In this document: positions 27,560 through 36,890 of the stretch, piece after piece | Layout of the letters: each line of letters begins with the position of its first letter | Numbering within the stretch: position 1 is the stretch's first letter | NCBI RefSeq assembly: GCF_900215295.1 | Contig: NZ_OCMF01000002.1 | Coordinates: 124,001 to 188,000 of the forward strand | Length of the DNA stretch: 64,000 bases | Source: Salinimicrobium sediminis | GTDB lineage: Bacteria > Bacteroidota > Bacteroidia > Flavobacteriales > Flavobacteriaceae | Reading direction: 5' to 3' | The notes under the pieces: generated by a model | What the model saw: the letters and a program-made list of their open reading frames with translations, nothing else | Databases searched by the model: none | What the model was told of the DNA's origin: nothing | Program-made: the position numbers and the translations under genes

Positions 27560-28294
27560 ATGAAAGATCTTTTTTCCGGACATTCCGCAGCTTACTCACA
27601 GTACCGGCCAACTTATCCTTCAGGATTATATGCTCTGCTGCACAAACTTTGCTTAAACAAGGAAAAAGCCTGGGATTGCGGTACGGGAAACGGACAGGTA
27701 GCAGGGGAGCTGGCGAACTCTTTTGAGCAGGTATATGCGACAGACATTAGCACCAATCAATTGTCACAGGGTATTCAAAAGGAAAATATTCATTACACCA
27801 AACAAGCTGCCGAAAAAACCAATTTCCCCGATGCCTATTTTGACCTGGTAACGGTGGGGCAGGCGGTACATTGGTTTGAATTTGACAGGTTTTATGCTGA
27901 AGCTAAAAGAGTTCTAAAAAAGGATGCTGTAATTGCCATTTTTGGATATGGATTATTTAGGAGTGATCCTGTCACCAATGAGTTTATCGAGCACTTCTAC
28001 AACGATATTATAGGACCATATTGGGCGACCGAAAGGCGATATTTGCAGGATAGTTATAAAACTATCCCATTCCCCTTTGAAGAAATTGAAACTCCTCCTT
28101 TTACCATGAAGCATACCTGGAGTTTTGAAAGATTATTAGGGTATCTCAACACCTGGTCTGCAGTGAAGGCTTTCGAAAAGGAAAAGGGAGAAAATCCGGT
28201 GGAACTGATTAAAAATGATCTTTTTAATAGTTTTGGAGAGCTGGGATCGGTGGAATTTCCTATTCTCCTTAGGGTAGGAAGAAACCCGGAGTGA
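27560..28294 (+). CDS. Class I SAM-dependent methyltransferase
   Basis: A 244-aa cytosolic methyltransferase of the Methyltransf_11/UbiE-like type. The SAM-binding motif I is AWDCGTGNGQVA (about 36-47), followed by the acidic strand end in YATDIS and the motif DLVTVGQAVHWF. The N-terminal FSGHSAAYSQYRPTYP is typical of a group related to trans-aconitate and small-molecule methyltransferases. The substrate cannot be told from sequence. It is a single gene with its own promoter and a terminator shared with the CHRD gene. Confidence 0.88.
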   Translation: MKDLFSGHSAAYSQYRPTYPSGLYALLHKLCLNKEKAWDCGTGNGQVAGELANSFEQVYATDISTNQLSQGIQKENIHYTKQAAEKTNFPDAYFDLVTVGQAVHWFEFDRFYAEAKRVLKKDAVIAIFGYGLFRSDPVTNEFIEHFYNDIIGPYWATERRYLQDSYKTIPFPFEEIETPPFTMKHTWSFERLLGYLNTWSAVKAFEKEKGENPVELIKNDLFNSFGELGSVEFPILLRVGRNPE

Positions 28295-28304
28295 TAAATC
28301 AAAA

Positions 28305-28331
28305 AAAGGACGCCCAAACTGGGCATCCTTT
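28305..28331. terminator. Bidirectional terminator
   Basis: AAAGGACGCCC pairs with GGGCATCCTTT (one mismatch) around a 5-base loop, with flanking A and T runs, between convergent genes. Confidence 0.85.
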
Positions 28332-28356
28332 ACTTTCTTTAATACAATACGGACTA

Positions 28357-28971
28357 CTAGTTATTTCCCTGAGCAGGTTGTATTTGTCCACAAGCCACTG
28401 GTAACGTAGCAACATATTCTCCTTCTACATACATTCCGTGTAGAACAATTACTCTGTTTTGAAGTGGAGTAACAGAAAAATCAAGATCACTTACGTTGTA
28501 GGTTTGTACAAATGAAATCATACCATTTGGCGCTGTTGGAAATGGATCAAGGGGTAAAAGCACAGGACCGTAAAAAGGTAATCCTTCCCCTAATTCTACA
28601 AGACCGTCCCCATCATTATCGGCAGAGGCCGGAGGACACTTTGCATTTCGGTTATCGTCCTGAAATCCATGAATATGTTGAGGATGCAACATATCCGGAA
28701 CTAAATTCCTGGCATTAATAGTTACAGTAAGTTCATTACCTTCTAAAACAAGTTCTGCGGTACCCATTACGTCAGAGCCGTTTAATTCAGCTAATTCTGC
28801 AGTGTACATTTTTGCCTTTGAAGAATTATTAACATCCTTGTGTGCAGCCTGAAGATCACTTTCAATACCTGTCATGATAGCTTCATCATTATCGGGCGTT
28901 GAACAACTCACAGTAAATAAGATTGAACTTAAGAAGAGGCACGAATAAATAAATCGATTAAATTTTTTCAT
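28357..28971 (-). CDS. CHRD-domain lipoprotein
   Basis: A 204-aa lipoprotein started at the ATG at 28971 (MKKFNRFIYS), with lipid Cys near residue 23 (FTVSC). A longer frame from 29040 would include the promoter and is rejected. The body resembles the CHRD domain: MYTAELAELNGSDVMGTAELVLEGNELTV, HPQHIHGF, and a C-terminal VIVLHGMYVEGEYVATLPVACG. A calcium-loop-like DNDGDGLVELGE is inserted. CHRD proteins are often secreted, and their function in bacteria is unknown. A TATCTTTG element and a distant copy of the nos-region palindrome lie upstream. Confidence 0.75.
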   Translation of the reverse strand: MKKFNRFIYSCLFLSSILFTVSCSTPDNDEAIMTGIESDLQAAHKDVNNSSKAKMYTAELAELNGSDVMGTAELVLEGNELTVTINARNLVPDMLHPQHIHGFQDDNRNAKCPPASADNDGDGLVELGEGLPFYGPVLLPLDPFPTAPNGMISFVQTYNVSDLDFSVTPLQNRVIVLHGMYVEGEYVATLPVACGQIQPAQGNN

Positions 28972-29004
28972 AATACTTATATTATAGGGTTTAAAGTTAT
29001 AATC

Positions 29005-29012
29005 CAAAGATA
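29005..29012 (-). promoter_or_regulatory. -7 promoter element of the CHRD gene
   Basis: The minus strand reads TATCTTTG, a perfect TANNTTTG, 33 bases before the ATG at 28971. Confidence 0.55.
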
Positions 29013-29332
29013 GGGAGTGACAGCAGCGTTTTGAGAGCATAAAAAGCTAATTGTGAGCTTATTGTGATTATTCGGAAAGATAATTCCATGAAATACCTTA
29101 AATCAAGGACAAAAATGTCCTAATTGGATGGGAGTGAGGTTTTTCCTCTATAGAGAATTAAGAAAAAAGACCCTGAGATTGAGAAATTATCAATTATTAT
29201 TACCTGTTAAGAGTAAAAATTAAGAATTCTATTGTTCTAAACAGGAAGTTGTACAGATTTTAAAATTAAGATGGGATATTTAAATTGCATCCATGAAGTG
29301 ATCATAAACCGGAAAAATAATAGAGGAAATAG
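29013..29332. other. Gene-free stretch
   Basis: About 320 bases between the CHRD promoter and the terminator of the next gene. It is AT-rich and holds no open frame with coding character on either strand and no RNA-gene structure that I can see. The only notable element is the palindrome at 29104-29123. Confidence 0.7.
29104..29123. promoter_or_regulatory. Second copy of the 20-bp nos/rrf2-type palindrome
   Basis: CAAGGAC, 6-base spacer, GTCCTAA. The core AGGAC-N6-GTCCT is perfect and the spacing equals that of the site at 23434-23453. It is centred about 115 bases upstream of the inferred CHRD transcription start, so a direct role there is uncertain. Confidence 0.4.
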
Positions 29333-29368
29333 AAAAAGGCGTTTTTGGACTTTCTCCTCAAACGCCTT
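29333..29368 (-). terminator. Terminator of the small secreted protein gene
   Basis: AAGGCGTTT (29336-29344) pairs with AAACGCCTT (29360-29368). On the minus strand the stem runs into CCTTTTTCTATTT. Confidence 0.8.
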
Positions 29369-29408
29369 CCAGGTTGTAGGGGTAAAAACCTTTTAAAATA
29401 CCCTACTT

Positions 29409-29804
29409 CTAAGGGTCTTGAAGTTTGCCGGAATTTTTAACAACAAAAAGATCTTCCAGTACAGAATCTCTTGTTATGTCGTATCTAAGAGTTCGGAAAT
29501 TTCCTAAGGAATCAAATCTCCCAAAAGAAACTTCGTCGTTGAGAGTAGAGGTCATAATGTAAAGACCGTCATCTGTAGTTCTGCGCAACTGTGCAAATTC
29601 CATCTCCTCATCATTTTTCAGTTTTTTGATTCTGATGACGTCGTTCTCCGGTCTAAAAGTAAAATCTGTGTCTTTAAGTTGATAAACTGCCGGCTTTTTC
29701 AGCTCGTAAAGCTCTGCCCCGGCGTGGTGCACCCGGGTGGTAGTGTCCTGCGCCTTTCCAAAGGCAAAGACAAAAAGTAATGCAAGAGTTAAAACGATTT
29801 TCAT
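29409..29804 (-). CDS. Small secreted protein of unknown function
   Basis: A 131-aa protein from the ATG at 29804 (MKIVLTLALLFVFAFGKAQD), which gives a clean Sec signal peptide ending in KAQ. An upstream in-frame start at 29828 would add eight residues and overlap the promoter. The mature part is charged, with RIKKLKNDEEMEFAQLRRTTDDGLYIMTS-like strands (about 65-95), suggesting a small beta-rich periplasmic protein. I do not recognise the family. It has its own -7 element and its own terminator. Confidence 0.7.
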   Translation of the reverse strand: MKIVLTLALLFVFAFGKAQDTTTRVHHAGAELYELKKPAVYQLKDTDFTFRPENDVIRIKKLKNDEEMEFAQLRRTTDDGLYIMTSTLNDEVSFGRFDSLGNFRTLRYDITRDSVLEDLFVVKNSGKLQDP

Positions 29805-29825
29805 AGTTTCATGATTAACAACACT

Positions 29826-29833
29826 CAAAATTA
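29826..29833 (-). promoter_or_regulatory. -7 promoter element of the small secreted protein gene
   Basis: The minus strand reads TAATTTTG (TANNTTTG), 22 bases before the ATG at 29804. Confidence 0.5.
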
Positions 29834-29937
29834 GCTTTCCGGCTAGACAAGTCTTAATAAGAAGGCGTTAAAATAGAGCTGTTGCTTCTTAGTATTTTCT
29901 GAAATTTTAGGTTTCTAAAAATTCAAATCCTTATACC

Positions 29938-29945
29938 TATATTTG
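29938..29945 (+). promoter_or_regulatory. -7 promoter element of ychF
   Basis: TATATTTG fits TANNTTTG and lies 31 bases before the ychF ATG. Confidence 0.5.
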
Positions 29946-29976
29946 CAGCCGCTAAAAGAGCATCTAAATTTTATAT

Positions 29977-31071
29977 ATGAAAGCCGGAATTGTAGGATTA
30001 CCCAACGTAGGAAAATCGACCTTGTTCAATTGTCTCTCTAATGCTAAAGCTCAGAGTGCCAATTTTCCATTTTGTACCATTGAACCCAACATTGGAGTGG
30101 TTAACGTTCCCGATAAACGTTTGGAAAAGCTGGAGTCCCTTGTGCATCCTGAAAGGGTATTACCCGCCACTGTAGAGATCGTGGATATTGCAGGTCTTGT
30201 AAAAGGAGCGAGTAAGGGAGAAGGGCTTGGGAATCAATTTTTGGGAAACATTAGAGAGACCGATGCTATTCTACACGTGCTGAGATGTTTTGAAAATGAT
30301 AATATTGTTCACGTAGATGGTAATATCAATCCTTTAAGGGATAAAGAGACCATCGATATGGAATTGCAGCTTAAGGATCTTGAAACTGTGGATAAAAAGC
30401 TGGAAAAGGTAAAACGTGCGGCAAAGACAGGAAACAAAGATGCGCAAAAGGAAGAAGCTGCATTGCTTAAAGTCAAAGCCGGTCTTGAAGCAGGAAAATC
30501 TGTTAGAGCAATTGATCTTACCGAGGATGAAAGAATAGAGTTTATTCGTCCCCTACAGTTCATCACAGATAAACCTGTTATGTATGTATGTAATGTGAAT
30601 GAAGAAGACGCTGTTTCAGGAAATGAATATGTGGAAAAGATCAAGGCAGCAGTAAAAGACGAAGGAGCAGAAGTTCTTGTACTTGCAGTGGGAACTGAAG
30701 CCGATATTACTGAACTTGAAGATTATGAAGAACGTCAAATGTTCCTTCAGGATATAGGCCTGGATGAGCCTGGATCGGCTAAACTAATTCGTGGGGCCTA
30801 TAAACTTCTAAATCTTCAAACATACTTTACCGCCGGAGTAAAAGAAGTGAGAGCCTGGACTATTCCTGTGGGTGCTACTGCGCCACAAGCTGCAGGTGTT
30901 ATTCATACCGACTTCGAAAAGGGGTTTATCCGGGCAGAAGTTATTGCATATGATGATTATGTGAGCTACGGCAGTGAGGCAAAGGTAAAGGAAGCCGGAA
31001 AAATGAAAGTAGAAGGGAAAGAATACATCGTGAAAGACGGGGATGTTATGCATTTTAGGTTCAACGTTTAG
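29977..31071 (+). CDS. ychF: Redox-regulated ATPase YchF (Obg-like)
   Basis: A ribosome-associated P-loop ATPase of 364 aa, universal in bacteria and linked to translation and stress response. The Walker A loop is [12 protein letters not shown] (6-17), switch II is [20 protein letters not shown], and a coiled-coil insertion (about 125-180) and a C-terminal TGS domain (about 280-363, ending [12 protein letters not shown]) are visible. The usual NKxD base-specificity motif is changed (NVNEED), as in the family, which prefers ATP. It is a single gene with its own promoter and a strong terminator. Confidence 0.97.
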   Translation: MKAGIVGLPNVGKSTLFNCLSNAKAQSANFPFCTIEPNIGVVNVPDKRLEKLESLVHPERVLPATVEIVDIAGLVKGASKGEGLGNQFLGNIRETDAILHVLRCFENDNIVHVDGNINPLRDKETIDMELQLKDLETVDKKLEKVKRAAKTGNKDAQKEEAALLKVKAGLEAGKSVRAIDLTEDERIEFIRPLQFITDKPVMYVCNVNEEDAVSGNEYVEKIKAAVKDEGAEVLVLAVGTEADITELEDYEERQMFLQDIGLDEPGSAKLIRGAYKLLNLQTYFTAGVKEVRAWTIPVGATAPQAAGVIHTDFEKGFIRAEVIAYDDYVSYGSEAKVKEAGKMKVEGKEYIVKDGDVMHFRFNV

Positions 31072-31089
31072 TTAGATATGAGATTTTAG

Positions 31090-31118
31090 TATTGAGTATT
31101 GAGACTTGATACTCAATA
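31090..31118. repeat. Perfect inverted repeat after ychF
   Basis: TATTGAGTAT and ATACTCAATA, 10 bases each, with a 9-base loop. It directly abuts the ychF terminator and shares base 31118 with it. Confidence 0.7.
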
Positions 31119-31156
31119 AGACCTCATGGGTTTCTTAACCCTTTGAGGTCTTTTTG
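31118..31156 (+). terminator. Terminator of ychF
   Basis: AAGACCTCA (31118-31126) pairs with TGAGGTCTT (31144-31152), followed by a T run. Confidence 0.85.
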
Positions 31157-31351
31157 GTTAAAAGCTTCAGAATAAATTACTTCAGGAAATGGCATTTTAG
31201 AGGATCATATTTTCATCAGTCCAATCTTGAATATTGAACCCGGAATTTTGAATCTCCGGATTGTGAAACAATTGTTAATTATTTTGTTCCCCGGAGGTTT
31301 CAACTTTTTAGGGGAAAGCTTATATTAGCCACGAAACCGTAGGAAGCAGCT

Positions 31352-33205
31352 ATGATCGAAGAAACTAAATATACCGAAGATAATATCCGGTCCCTGGACT
31401 GGAAGGAGCATATTAGAATGCGTCCCGGGATGTATATTGGAAAGCTCGGCGATGGTTCCAGTGCAGATGATGGGATTTACATCCTTCTAAAAGAGGTGAT
31501 TGACAACTGTATCGATGAATTTGTCATGGGTGCAGGTAAAACCATTGAAATTTCGGTACAGAACCAAAAAGTAATTGTCCGTGACTACGGAAGGGGAATT
31601 CCACTTGGAAAAGTAGTAGATGTGGTTTCCAAAATGAACACCGGGGGTAAATATGATACCCGCGCCTTCAAAAAGTCCGTGGGCTTAAACGGGGTAGGTA
31701 CAAAAGCAGTAAATGCACTCTCCAGCAGTTTTAGAGTAGAATCCACGAGAGATGGCAGGTCAAAGTCGGCCGAATTTGAGCAGGGAAACCTTATCAATGA
31801 AGAAGAGCTGGAGGAAACCTCGAGAAGAAGGGGTACTAAAGTTACCTTTATCCCAGATGAGCTCATTTTTAAGCACTATAAGTTTAGGTCTGAATACATA
31901 GAAAAAATGCTGAAGAACTATGTATACCTCAATCCGGGGTTGACCATAGTTTTTAATGGCGAGAAATTTTATTCCGAAGAAGGGCTGAAGGATCTTTTGT
32001 CTGATTCCATACATCCCGATGACAGGCTTTATCCTATCATTCACCTTCGCGGCAACGATATTGAAGTAGCGATCACCCATAGTAAATCCCAATATAGTGA
32101 AGAGTACCATTCTTTTGTGAACGGGCAGCATACTTCGCAGGGAGGAACACATTTAGCCGCTTTTAGAGAAGCGGTGGTGAAAACCTTAAGGGAATTCTAC
32201 AATAAGAATTTTGAGGCCAGTGATGTTAGAAAATCCATAGTTTCGGCCATTAGTATAAAAGTAATGGAGCCGGTTTTTGAGAGTCAGACAAAAACCAAAC
32301 TAGGCTCTACAGATATGGGAGGCGATCTGCCAACGGTACGTACCTATATCAACGATTTTCTGAAAACCCAACTGGATAATTTCCTGCACAAGAATCCTGA
32401 AACTGCAGATGCACTGCAACGCAAGATCCTGCAGGCAGAAAGAGAGCGAAAGGAGCTTTCGGGCATCAGGAAGCTTGCAAAAGACAGGGCCAAAAAGGCA
32501 AGCCTGCACAATAAAAAATTACGGGATTGCCGTATCCACCTGGGAGACAGTAAAAAAGAGCGGTACCTGGAAAGTACACTTTTCATTACCGAGGGAGATT
32601 CTGCGAGTGGATCTATCACCAAATCCAGGGATGTGAACACGCAGGCCGTTTTTAGCTTAAAAGGAAAACCTCTTAACAGCTATGGGCTAAGCAAGAAGAT
32701 CGTATATGAGAATGAGGAATTCAACCTGCTTCAGGCGGCGCTGAATATTGAAGAATCCATGGAAGATCTTCGGTATAACAATATTGTGATCGCTACAGAT
32801 GCCGATGTTGACGGGATGCACATTAGGCTATTGCTTATTACCTTTTTTCTGCAATTCTTTCCGGAGATCATTAAAGAAAATCACCTGTATATTTTGCAGA
32901 CCCCGCTCTTTCGCGTGCGCAATAAGAAAGAGACCATCTACTGTTATAGTGAGCAGGAGAGGAGAGATGCTATAGAAAAACTTTCGGGAAAACCGGAGAT
33001 CACCCGCTTTAAGGGATTGGGTGAGATCTCACCGGACGAGTTTAAACATTTTATTGGAGATAATATACGTCTGGATCCTGTGATGCTTGACAAGGATATG
33101 AGCATTGAAGAAATGCTGAGTTTCTATATGGGCAAAAATACCCCGGACAGGCAGGAATTCATCATTGATAATTTGAAAGTTGAACTGGACATTATCCAGG
33201 AGTAG
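31352..33205 (+). CDS. parE: DNA topoisomerase IV subunit B (ParE/GyrB type)
   Basis: The ATPase subunit of the type IIA topoisomerase that decatenates chromosomes. The 617-aa protein has the GHKL ATPase domain (about 25-220, with [17 protein letters not shown] and [14 protein letters not shown]), a transducer domain and a C-terminal TOPRIM domain ([13 protein letters not shown], about 413-425, and [12 protein letters not shown], about 476). It lacks the long GyrB insertion. It starts the operon parE, small membrane protein, parC, mscL. Confidence 0.93.
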   Translation: MIEETKYTEDNIRSLDWKEHIRMRPGMYIGKLGDGSSADDGIYILLKEVIDNCIDEFVMGAGKTIEISVQNQKVIVRDYGRGIPLGKVVDVVSKMNTGGKYDTRAFKKSVGLNGVGTKAVNALSSSFRVESTRDGRSKSAEFEQGNLINEEELEETSRRRGTKVTFIPDELIFKHYKFRSEYIEKMLKNYVYLNPGLTIVFNGEKFYSEEGLKDLLSDSIHPDDRLYPIIHLRGNDIEVAITHSKSQYSEEYHSFVNGQHTSQGGTHLAAFREAVVKTLREFYNKNFEASDVRKSIVSAISIKVMEPVFESQTKTKLGSTDMGGDLPTVRTYINDFLKTQLDNFLHKNPETADALQRKILQAERERKELSGIRKLAKDRAKKASLHNKKLRDCRIHLGDSKKERYLESTLFITEGDSASGSITKSRDVNTQAVFSLKGKPLNSYGLSKKIVYENEEFNLLQAALNIEESMEDLRYNNIVIATDADVDGMHIRLLLITFFLQFFPEIIKENHLYILQTPLFRVRNKKETIYCYSEQERRDAIEKLSGKPEITRFKGLGEISPDEFKHFIGDNIRLDPVMLDKDMSIEEMLSFYMGKNTPDRQEFIIDNLKVELDIIQE

Positions 33206-33206
33206 T

Positions 33207-33689
33207 ATGAAATTCAACAACAGAAAGGAAACCAGTATTATTCCCTCCATCTATATTATTGTAGTTGCAGTATTTATCACAAATGCTTTTGCTTCAGTTG
33301 AATTAAAATATGATGATGTTCCTTTTAACTACAGCAGCCTTATCCCTAATGGAATTGCCCTGCTCATTGGGATCTACATCTTCATTGTGGGAAAGACCTT
33401 TGAATTTGACAGTGATGGCGAAACCATAAATTTCAAAAGTAACGGGGTATTGGTTTCGCAGTTCATGCACTACAGAGAGCAGCGAACCGAGGTGCCTAAA
33501 TCCAAACTTAAAGATTTTAAAGTAGAGAATTACTTTTTATACAAACGCCTGCACATTTTTATTCATTCCAGAAATAGCAGAGGGTACAGGCATTATAAAT
33601 ACAATATCACCTTTTTGACAGGTAAGAAGACAAAATCTTTAAAAATGTCACTAGCCAAAGTGATGGAAAGAAATAAAGCAAGGGTTTAA
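33207..33689 (+). CDS. Small membrane protein between parE and parC
   Basis: A 160-aa protein from the ATG at 33207 (MKFNNRKETSII), one base after the parE stop; a GUG/ATG further upstream inside parE is not needed. Two membrane helices (about 10-30 and 48-66) are followed by a cytoplasmic basic domain with a YREQRTEVPKSKLKDFKVE segment and a Lys-rich C-terminus. The parC ATG directly follows its stop. I do not recognise a function. It resembles PH-like two-helix membrane proteins. Its tight packing between two topoisomerase genes suggests shared expression, not necessarily shared function. Confidence 0.75.
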   Translation: MKFNNRKETSIIPSIYIIVVAVFITNAFASVELKYDDVPFNYSSLIPNGIALLIGIYIFIVGKTFEFDSDGETINFKSNGVLVSQFMHYREQRTEVPKSKLKDFKVENYFLYKRLHIFIHSRNSRGYRHYKYNITFLTGKKTKSLKMSLAKVMERNKARV

Positions 33690-36386
33690 ATGGAGAACGA
33701 GAATTTTGACAATCCTAAGGACAACCAATTTGAACAAAACGGAGAGGTAAATCCAGATAAAAATGAATCGCTTATCAAGGTTACCGGGATGTATAAGGAC
33801 TGGTTTCTTGACTATGCCTCCTATGTTATCCTCGAAAGAGCTGTTCCGGCACTTGAAGACGGCTTTAAACCGGTACAGCGACGCATTCTTCATTCAATGA
33901 AGGATCTTGATGATGGCCGCTACAATAAGGTGGCGAACATTGTAGGTCATACCATGCAGTATCATCCGCACGGGGATGCCAGTATTGGCGATGCCATGGT
34001 GCAGATAGGACAAAAGGATTTGCTGATCGATACCCAGGGGAATTGGGGAAATATCCTTACCGGGGATGGGGCCGCTGCACCGCGTTATATAGAAGCAAGG
34101 CTTTCTAAATTTGCTCTTGATGTAGTTTACAATCCAAAGATCACAAACTGGCAGTTGTCTTACGACGGCCGAAAGAAAGAACCTATCAACCTGCCGGTGA
34201 TGTTCCCTATGTTGTTAGCGCAGGGAGCCGAAGGAATTGCAGTTGGATTGAGCACACGTATTCTTCCTCATAATTTCAATGAGCTTATTGATGCCAGTAT
34301 AAAACATCTGCAGGGGAAGAAATTTAAATTATACCCCGATTTCGTCACCGGAGGAATAGCAGATATTACCAATTACAACGATGGGATGAGGGGCGGTCGG
34401 GTTCGTGTTCGCGCAAAGATTTCCCAGCTGGATAGAAATACCCTGGTAATAAAAGAAATACCTTTTAGCACCAACACTTCTACTTTAATTGACTCTATCC
34501 TCAAAGCCAATGATAAAGGCAAGATCAAGATCAAAAAAATAGAAGATAATACCTCCAGCGATGTAGAGATCCTTATCCATTTACCCGGAGGAATTTCTCC
34601 GGATAAAACTATTGATGCGCTTTATGCCTTCACCAACTGCGAAATTTCGCTACCGCCATTAAGCTGTATCATCATTGATAATAAACCGGCTTTTCTCGGA
34701 GTTTCTGAAATCCTTAGAAGATCTACAGACCACACTTTAAGCCTGCTAAAACAGGATCTTGAAGTAAAACTTGAAGAGTTCCAGGAACAATGGCATTTCG
34801 CATGTTTAGAAAGGATCTTTATAGAAGAAAGAATCTATCGGGACATAGAAGAGGAGGAAACATGGGAAGGAGTAATAAGAGCTATTGATGAAGGTTTAAA
34901 GCCCCACATTGCTCACCTGAAACGTGCAGTAACCGAAGAAGATATTGTGCGTCTAACCGAAATAAGGATCAAGCGTATCTCTAAATTTGACCTGGAAAAA
35001 GCACAGCAAAAAATTGAAGCTCTTGAAGGAGAGATCGCTAAAATAAAACATCACCTGGACCATCTGGTAGCATATGCTATCGCTTATTTCACACGCCTTA
35101 AAAAGGAATATGGTGCAGGAAAAGAGAGAAAGACAGAATTACGACTTTTTGATGATATCGAAGCCACAAAGGTGGTTATCCGCAACACGAAGTTGTATGT
35201 AAACCGTCAGGAAGGTTTTGTAGGTACATCTCTCAAAAAGGATGAATATGTCACAGATTGTTCAGACATCGATGACGTGATCTGCTTTACAGCAGAAGGG
35301 AAGATGATCGTAACCAAAGTGGATGCCAAGACTTTTATTGGAAAAGATATTATCCACGTAGCCATCTTCAAGAAAAAAGACCGCAGGACCATTTATAATA
35401 TGATCTATAAAGATGGTAAGGGCGGAGCTTCCTACATTAAAAGATTTGCAGTGACTTCGGTGACCCGGGACCGGGAATATGATCTCACCCAGGGAAAAAA
35501 GGGCTCAGAAGTATCCTATTTTACCGCTAATCCTAATGGAGAGGCCGAAGTGGTCATGGTTTACCTGAGACAGGTGGGGAGTATCAAAAAATTAAAATTT
35601 GAAGTCGATTTTGCAGATATGGCCATTAAAGGCAGAGCTGTAAAAGGAAATATTGTGACCAAATACCCTGTAAAGAAGATCGAACTTAAAGAAGAAGGGG
35701 TTTCAACCTTAAAACCCCGCCGAATCTGGTATGACGAGGTGGTGAGAAGACTCAATGTTGATGAAAGAGGAGAACTTCTGGGGGAATTTAAGGGAGAGGA
35801 CCGGCTTTTAATCATTACTCAAAATGGGGTAGCCAAAACGATAAAACCAGAGCTTACTACAAGATTTGACGAAGATATCATCGTGCTTGAAAAGTGGTCG
35901 CCTAAAAAACCAATTTCAGCAATTTACTGGGAGGGCGAAAAGGAACGTTTCTATGTAAAGCGCTTCCTGATAGAAAATGAAGACAAAGAGGAGAATTTTA
36001 TTGGAGATCATCCTAAGTCATATTTAGAAGTTGTTTCTACGGATTATTTACCGGTGGCCGAGGTGGTCTACGGGAAATCCCGCGGAAAAGATCAGAGACC
36101 CAATGACCTTTTAGAGCTTGAAGAATTCATTTCTATAAAAGGGATTAAAGCCCTTGGAAACCAGCTGACTACAGAAAAGGTAAAACAAATCAACCTGCTA
36201 GATCCAAGGCCTTTTGTAGAGCCGGAAGAAACCGCCCCGGAAGATATGGAAGTAGTAGATGAAGAAGCTGTGGATACAGCAGGTGAAAACTCTCCGGCAG
36301 GGGAGGCCCCTAATTTTTCAAAAGAAAAACTTCATAAGAAATCGGGCACCACAGATGAATCCCAGATCAAACTTTTTGAAGAGTAA
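33690..36386 (+). CDS. parC: DNA topoisomerase IV subunit A
   Basis: The DNA-cleaving subunit, 898 aa. The winged-helix breakage domain has PVQRRILHSM (61-70), YHPHGDASIG (91-100) and the catalytic tyrosine Y133 in APRYIE. A tower and coiled coil (about 340-480) and a C-terminal beta-pinwheel domain follow. The C-terminus beyond residue 840 is an acidic, Pro/Glu-rich tail. Its partner parE is two genes upstream. Confidence 0.95.
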   Translation: MENENFDNPKDNQFEQNGEVNPDKNESLIKVTGMYKDWFLDYASYVILERAVPALEDGFKPVQRRILHSMKDLDDGRYNKVANIVGHTMQYHPHGDASIGDAMVQIGQKDLLIDTQGNWGNILTGDGAAAPRYIEARLSKFALDVVYNPKITNWQLSYDGRKKEPINLPVMFPMLLAQGAEGIAVGLSTRILPHNFNELIDASIKHLQGKKFKLYPDFVTGGIADITNYNDGMRGGRVRVRAKISQLDRNTLVIKEIPFSTNTSTLIDSILKANDKGKIKIKKIEDNTSSDVEILIHLPGGISPDKTIDALYAFTNCEISLPPLSCIIIDNKPAFLGVSEILRRSTDHTLSLLKQDLEVKLEEFQEQWHFACLERIFIEERIYRDIEEEETWEGVIRAIDEGLKPHIAHLKRAVTEEDIVRLTEIRIKRISKFDLEKAQQKIEALEGEIAKIKHHLDHLVAYAIAYFTRLKKEYGAGKERKTELRLFDDIEATKVVIRNTKLYVNRQEGFVGTSLKKDEYVTDCSDIDDVICFTAEGKMIVTKVDAKTFIGKDIIHVAIFKKKDRRTIYNMIYKDGKGGASYIKRFAVTSVTRDREYDLTQGKKGSEVSYFTANPNGEAEVVMVYLRQVGSIKKLKFEVDFADMAIKGRAVKGNIVTKYPVKKIELKEEGVSTLKPRRIWYDEVVRRLNVDERGELLGEFKGEDRLLIITQNGVAKTIKPELTTRFDEDIIVLEKWSPKKPISAIYWEGEKERFYVKRFLIENEDKEENFIGDHPKSYLEVVSTDYLPVAEVVYGKSRGKDQRPNDLLELEEFISIKGIKALGNQLTTEKVKQINLLDPRPFVEPEETAPEDMEVVDEEAVDTAGENSPAGEAPNFSKEKLHKKSGTTDESQIKLFEE

Positions 36387-36842
36387 ATGGCACTTAATTT
36401 AATTAAGGAGTTTAAGGAGTTTGCCGTAAAAGGCAATATGATCGACATGGCGGTGGGTATCATTATTGGTACCGCTTTTAACCGTGTAGTAGATGTTCTG
36501 GTTAAGCAGGTAGTGATGCCACCTTTATCCATGTTAACCGGGAAGATCAAATACGCTGACAGGAAATATGTTTTAAAGGACGCGGTCCCCGCAACAGAAA
36601 CTACCGAGGCGGTGGAGGAGATCGCTATTGGATATGGACTCTTAATAGAAGTTTTTATAGATTTCCTCGTGATAGGCTTTACGGTCTTCCTGGTTGTAAA
36701 ATTCATGAACAGGTTTAGGAAAAAAGCCGAGGATCCTAAAAATAAAACGGTAAGTACTCCGAAAGATATAGAACTGTTGACTAATTTAAATGACCTGATG
36801 CAGGAACAGAATGAATTATTAAGGAAAAACAGCAGTTTATAA
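36387..36842 (+). CDS. mscL: Large-conductance mechanosensitive channel
   Basis: A homopentameric channel that opens on hypo-osmotic shock. The 151-aa protein shows the family start (LIKEFKEFAVKGNMIDMAVGIIIGTAFNRVV), two membrane helices (about 17-45 and 80-105), a periplasmic loop somewhat longer than in E. coli, and a C-terminal helical bundle (LLTNLNDLMQEQNELLRK). Its ATG follows the parC stop with no gap, making it the fourth gene of the topoisomerase operon. Confidence 0.95.
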   Translation: MALNLIKEFKEFAVKGNMIDMAVGIIIGTAFNRVVDVLVKQVVMPPLSMLTGKIKYADRKYVLKDAVPATETTEAVEEIAIGYGLLIEVFIDFLVIGFTVFLVVKFMNRFRKKAEDPKNKTVSTPKDIELLTNLNDLMQEQNELLRKNSSL

Positions 36843-36861
36843 AGCAATCCGTTTATAGAAC

Positions 36862-36890
36862 AAAGAGGGTGTCTACGGGTACCCTTTTTT
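36862..36890. terminator. Terminator after mscL
   Basis: A nine-pair stem (AAAGAGGGT with ACCCTTTTT, including one G-T pair) and a 10-base loop, followed by T bases on the plus strand. It abuts the stop codon of the convergent lipoprotein gene. Confidence 0.75.
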
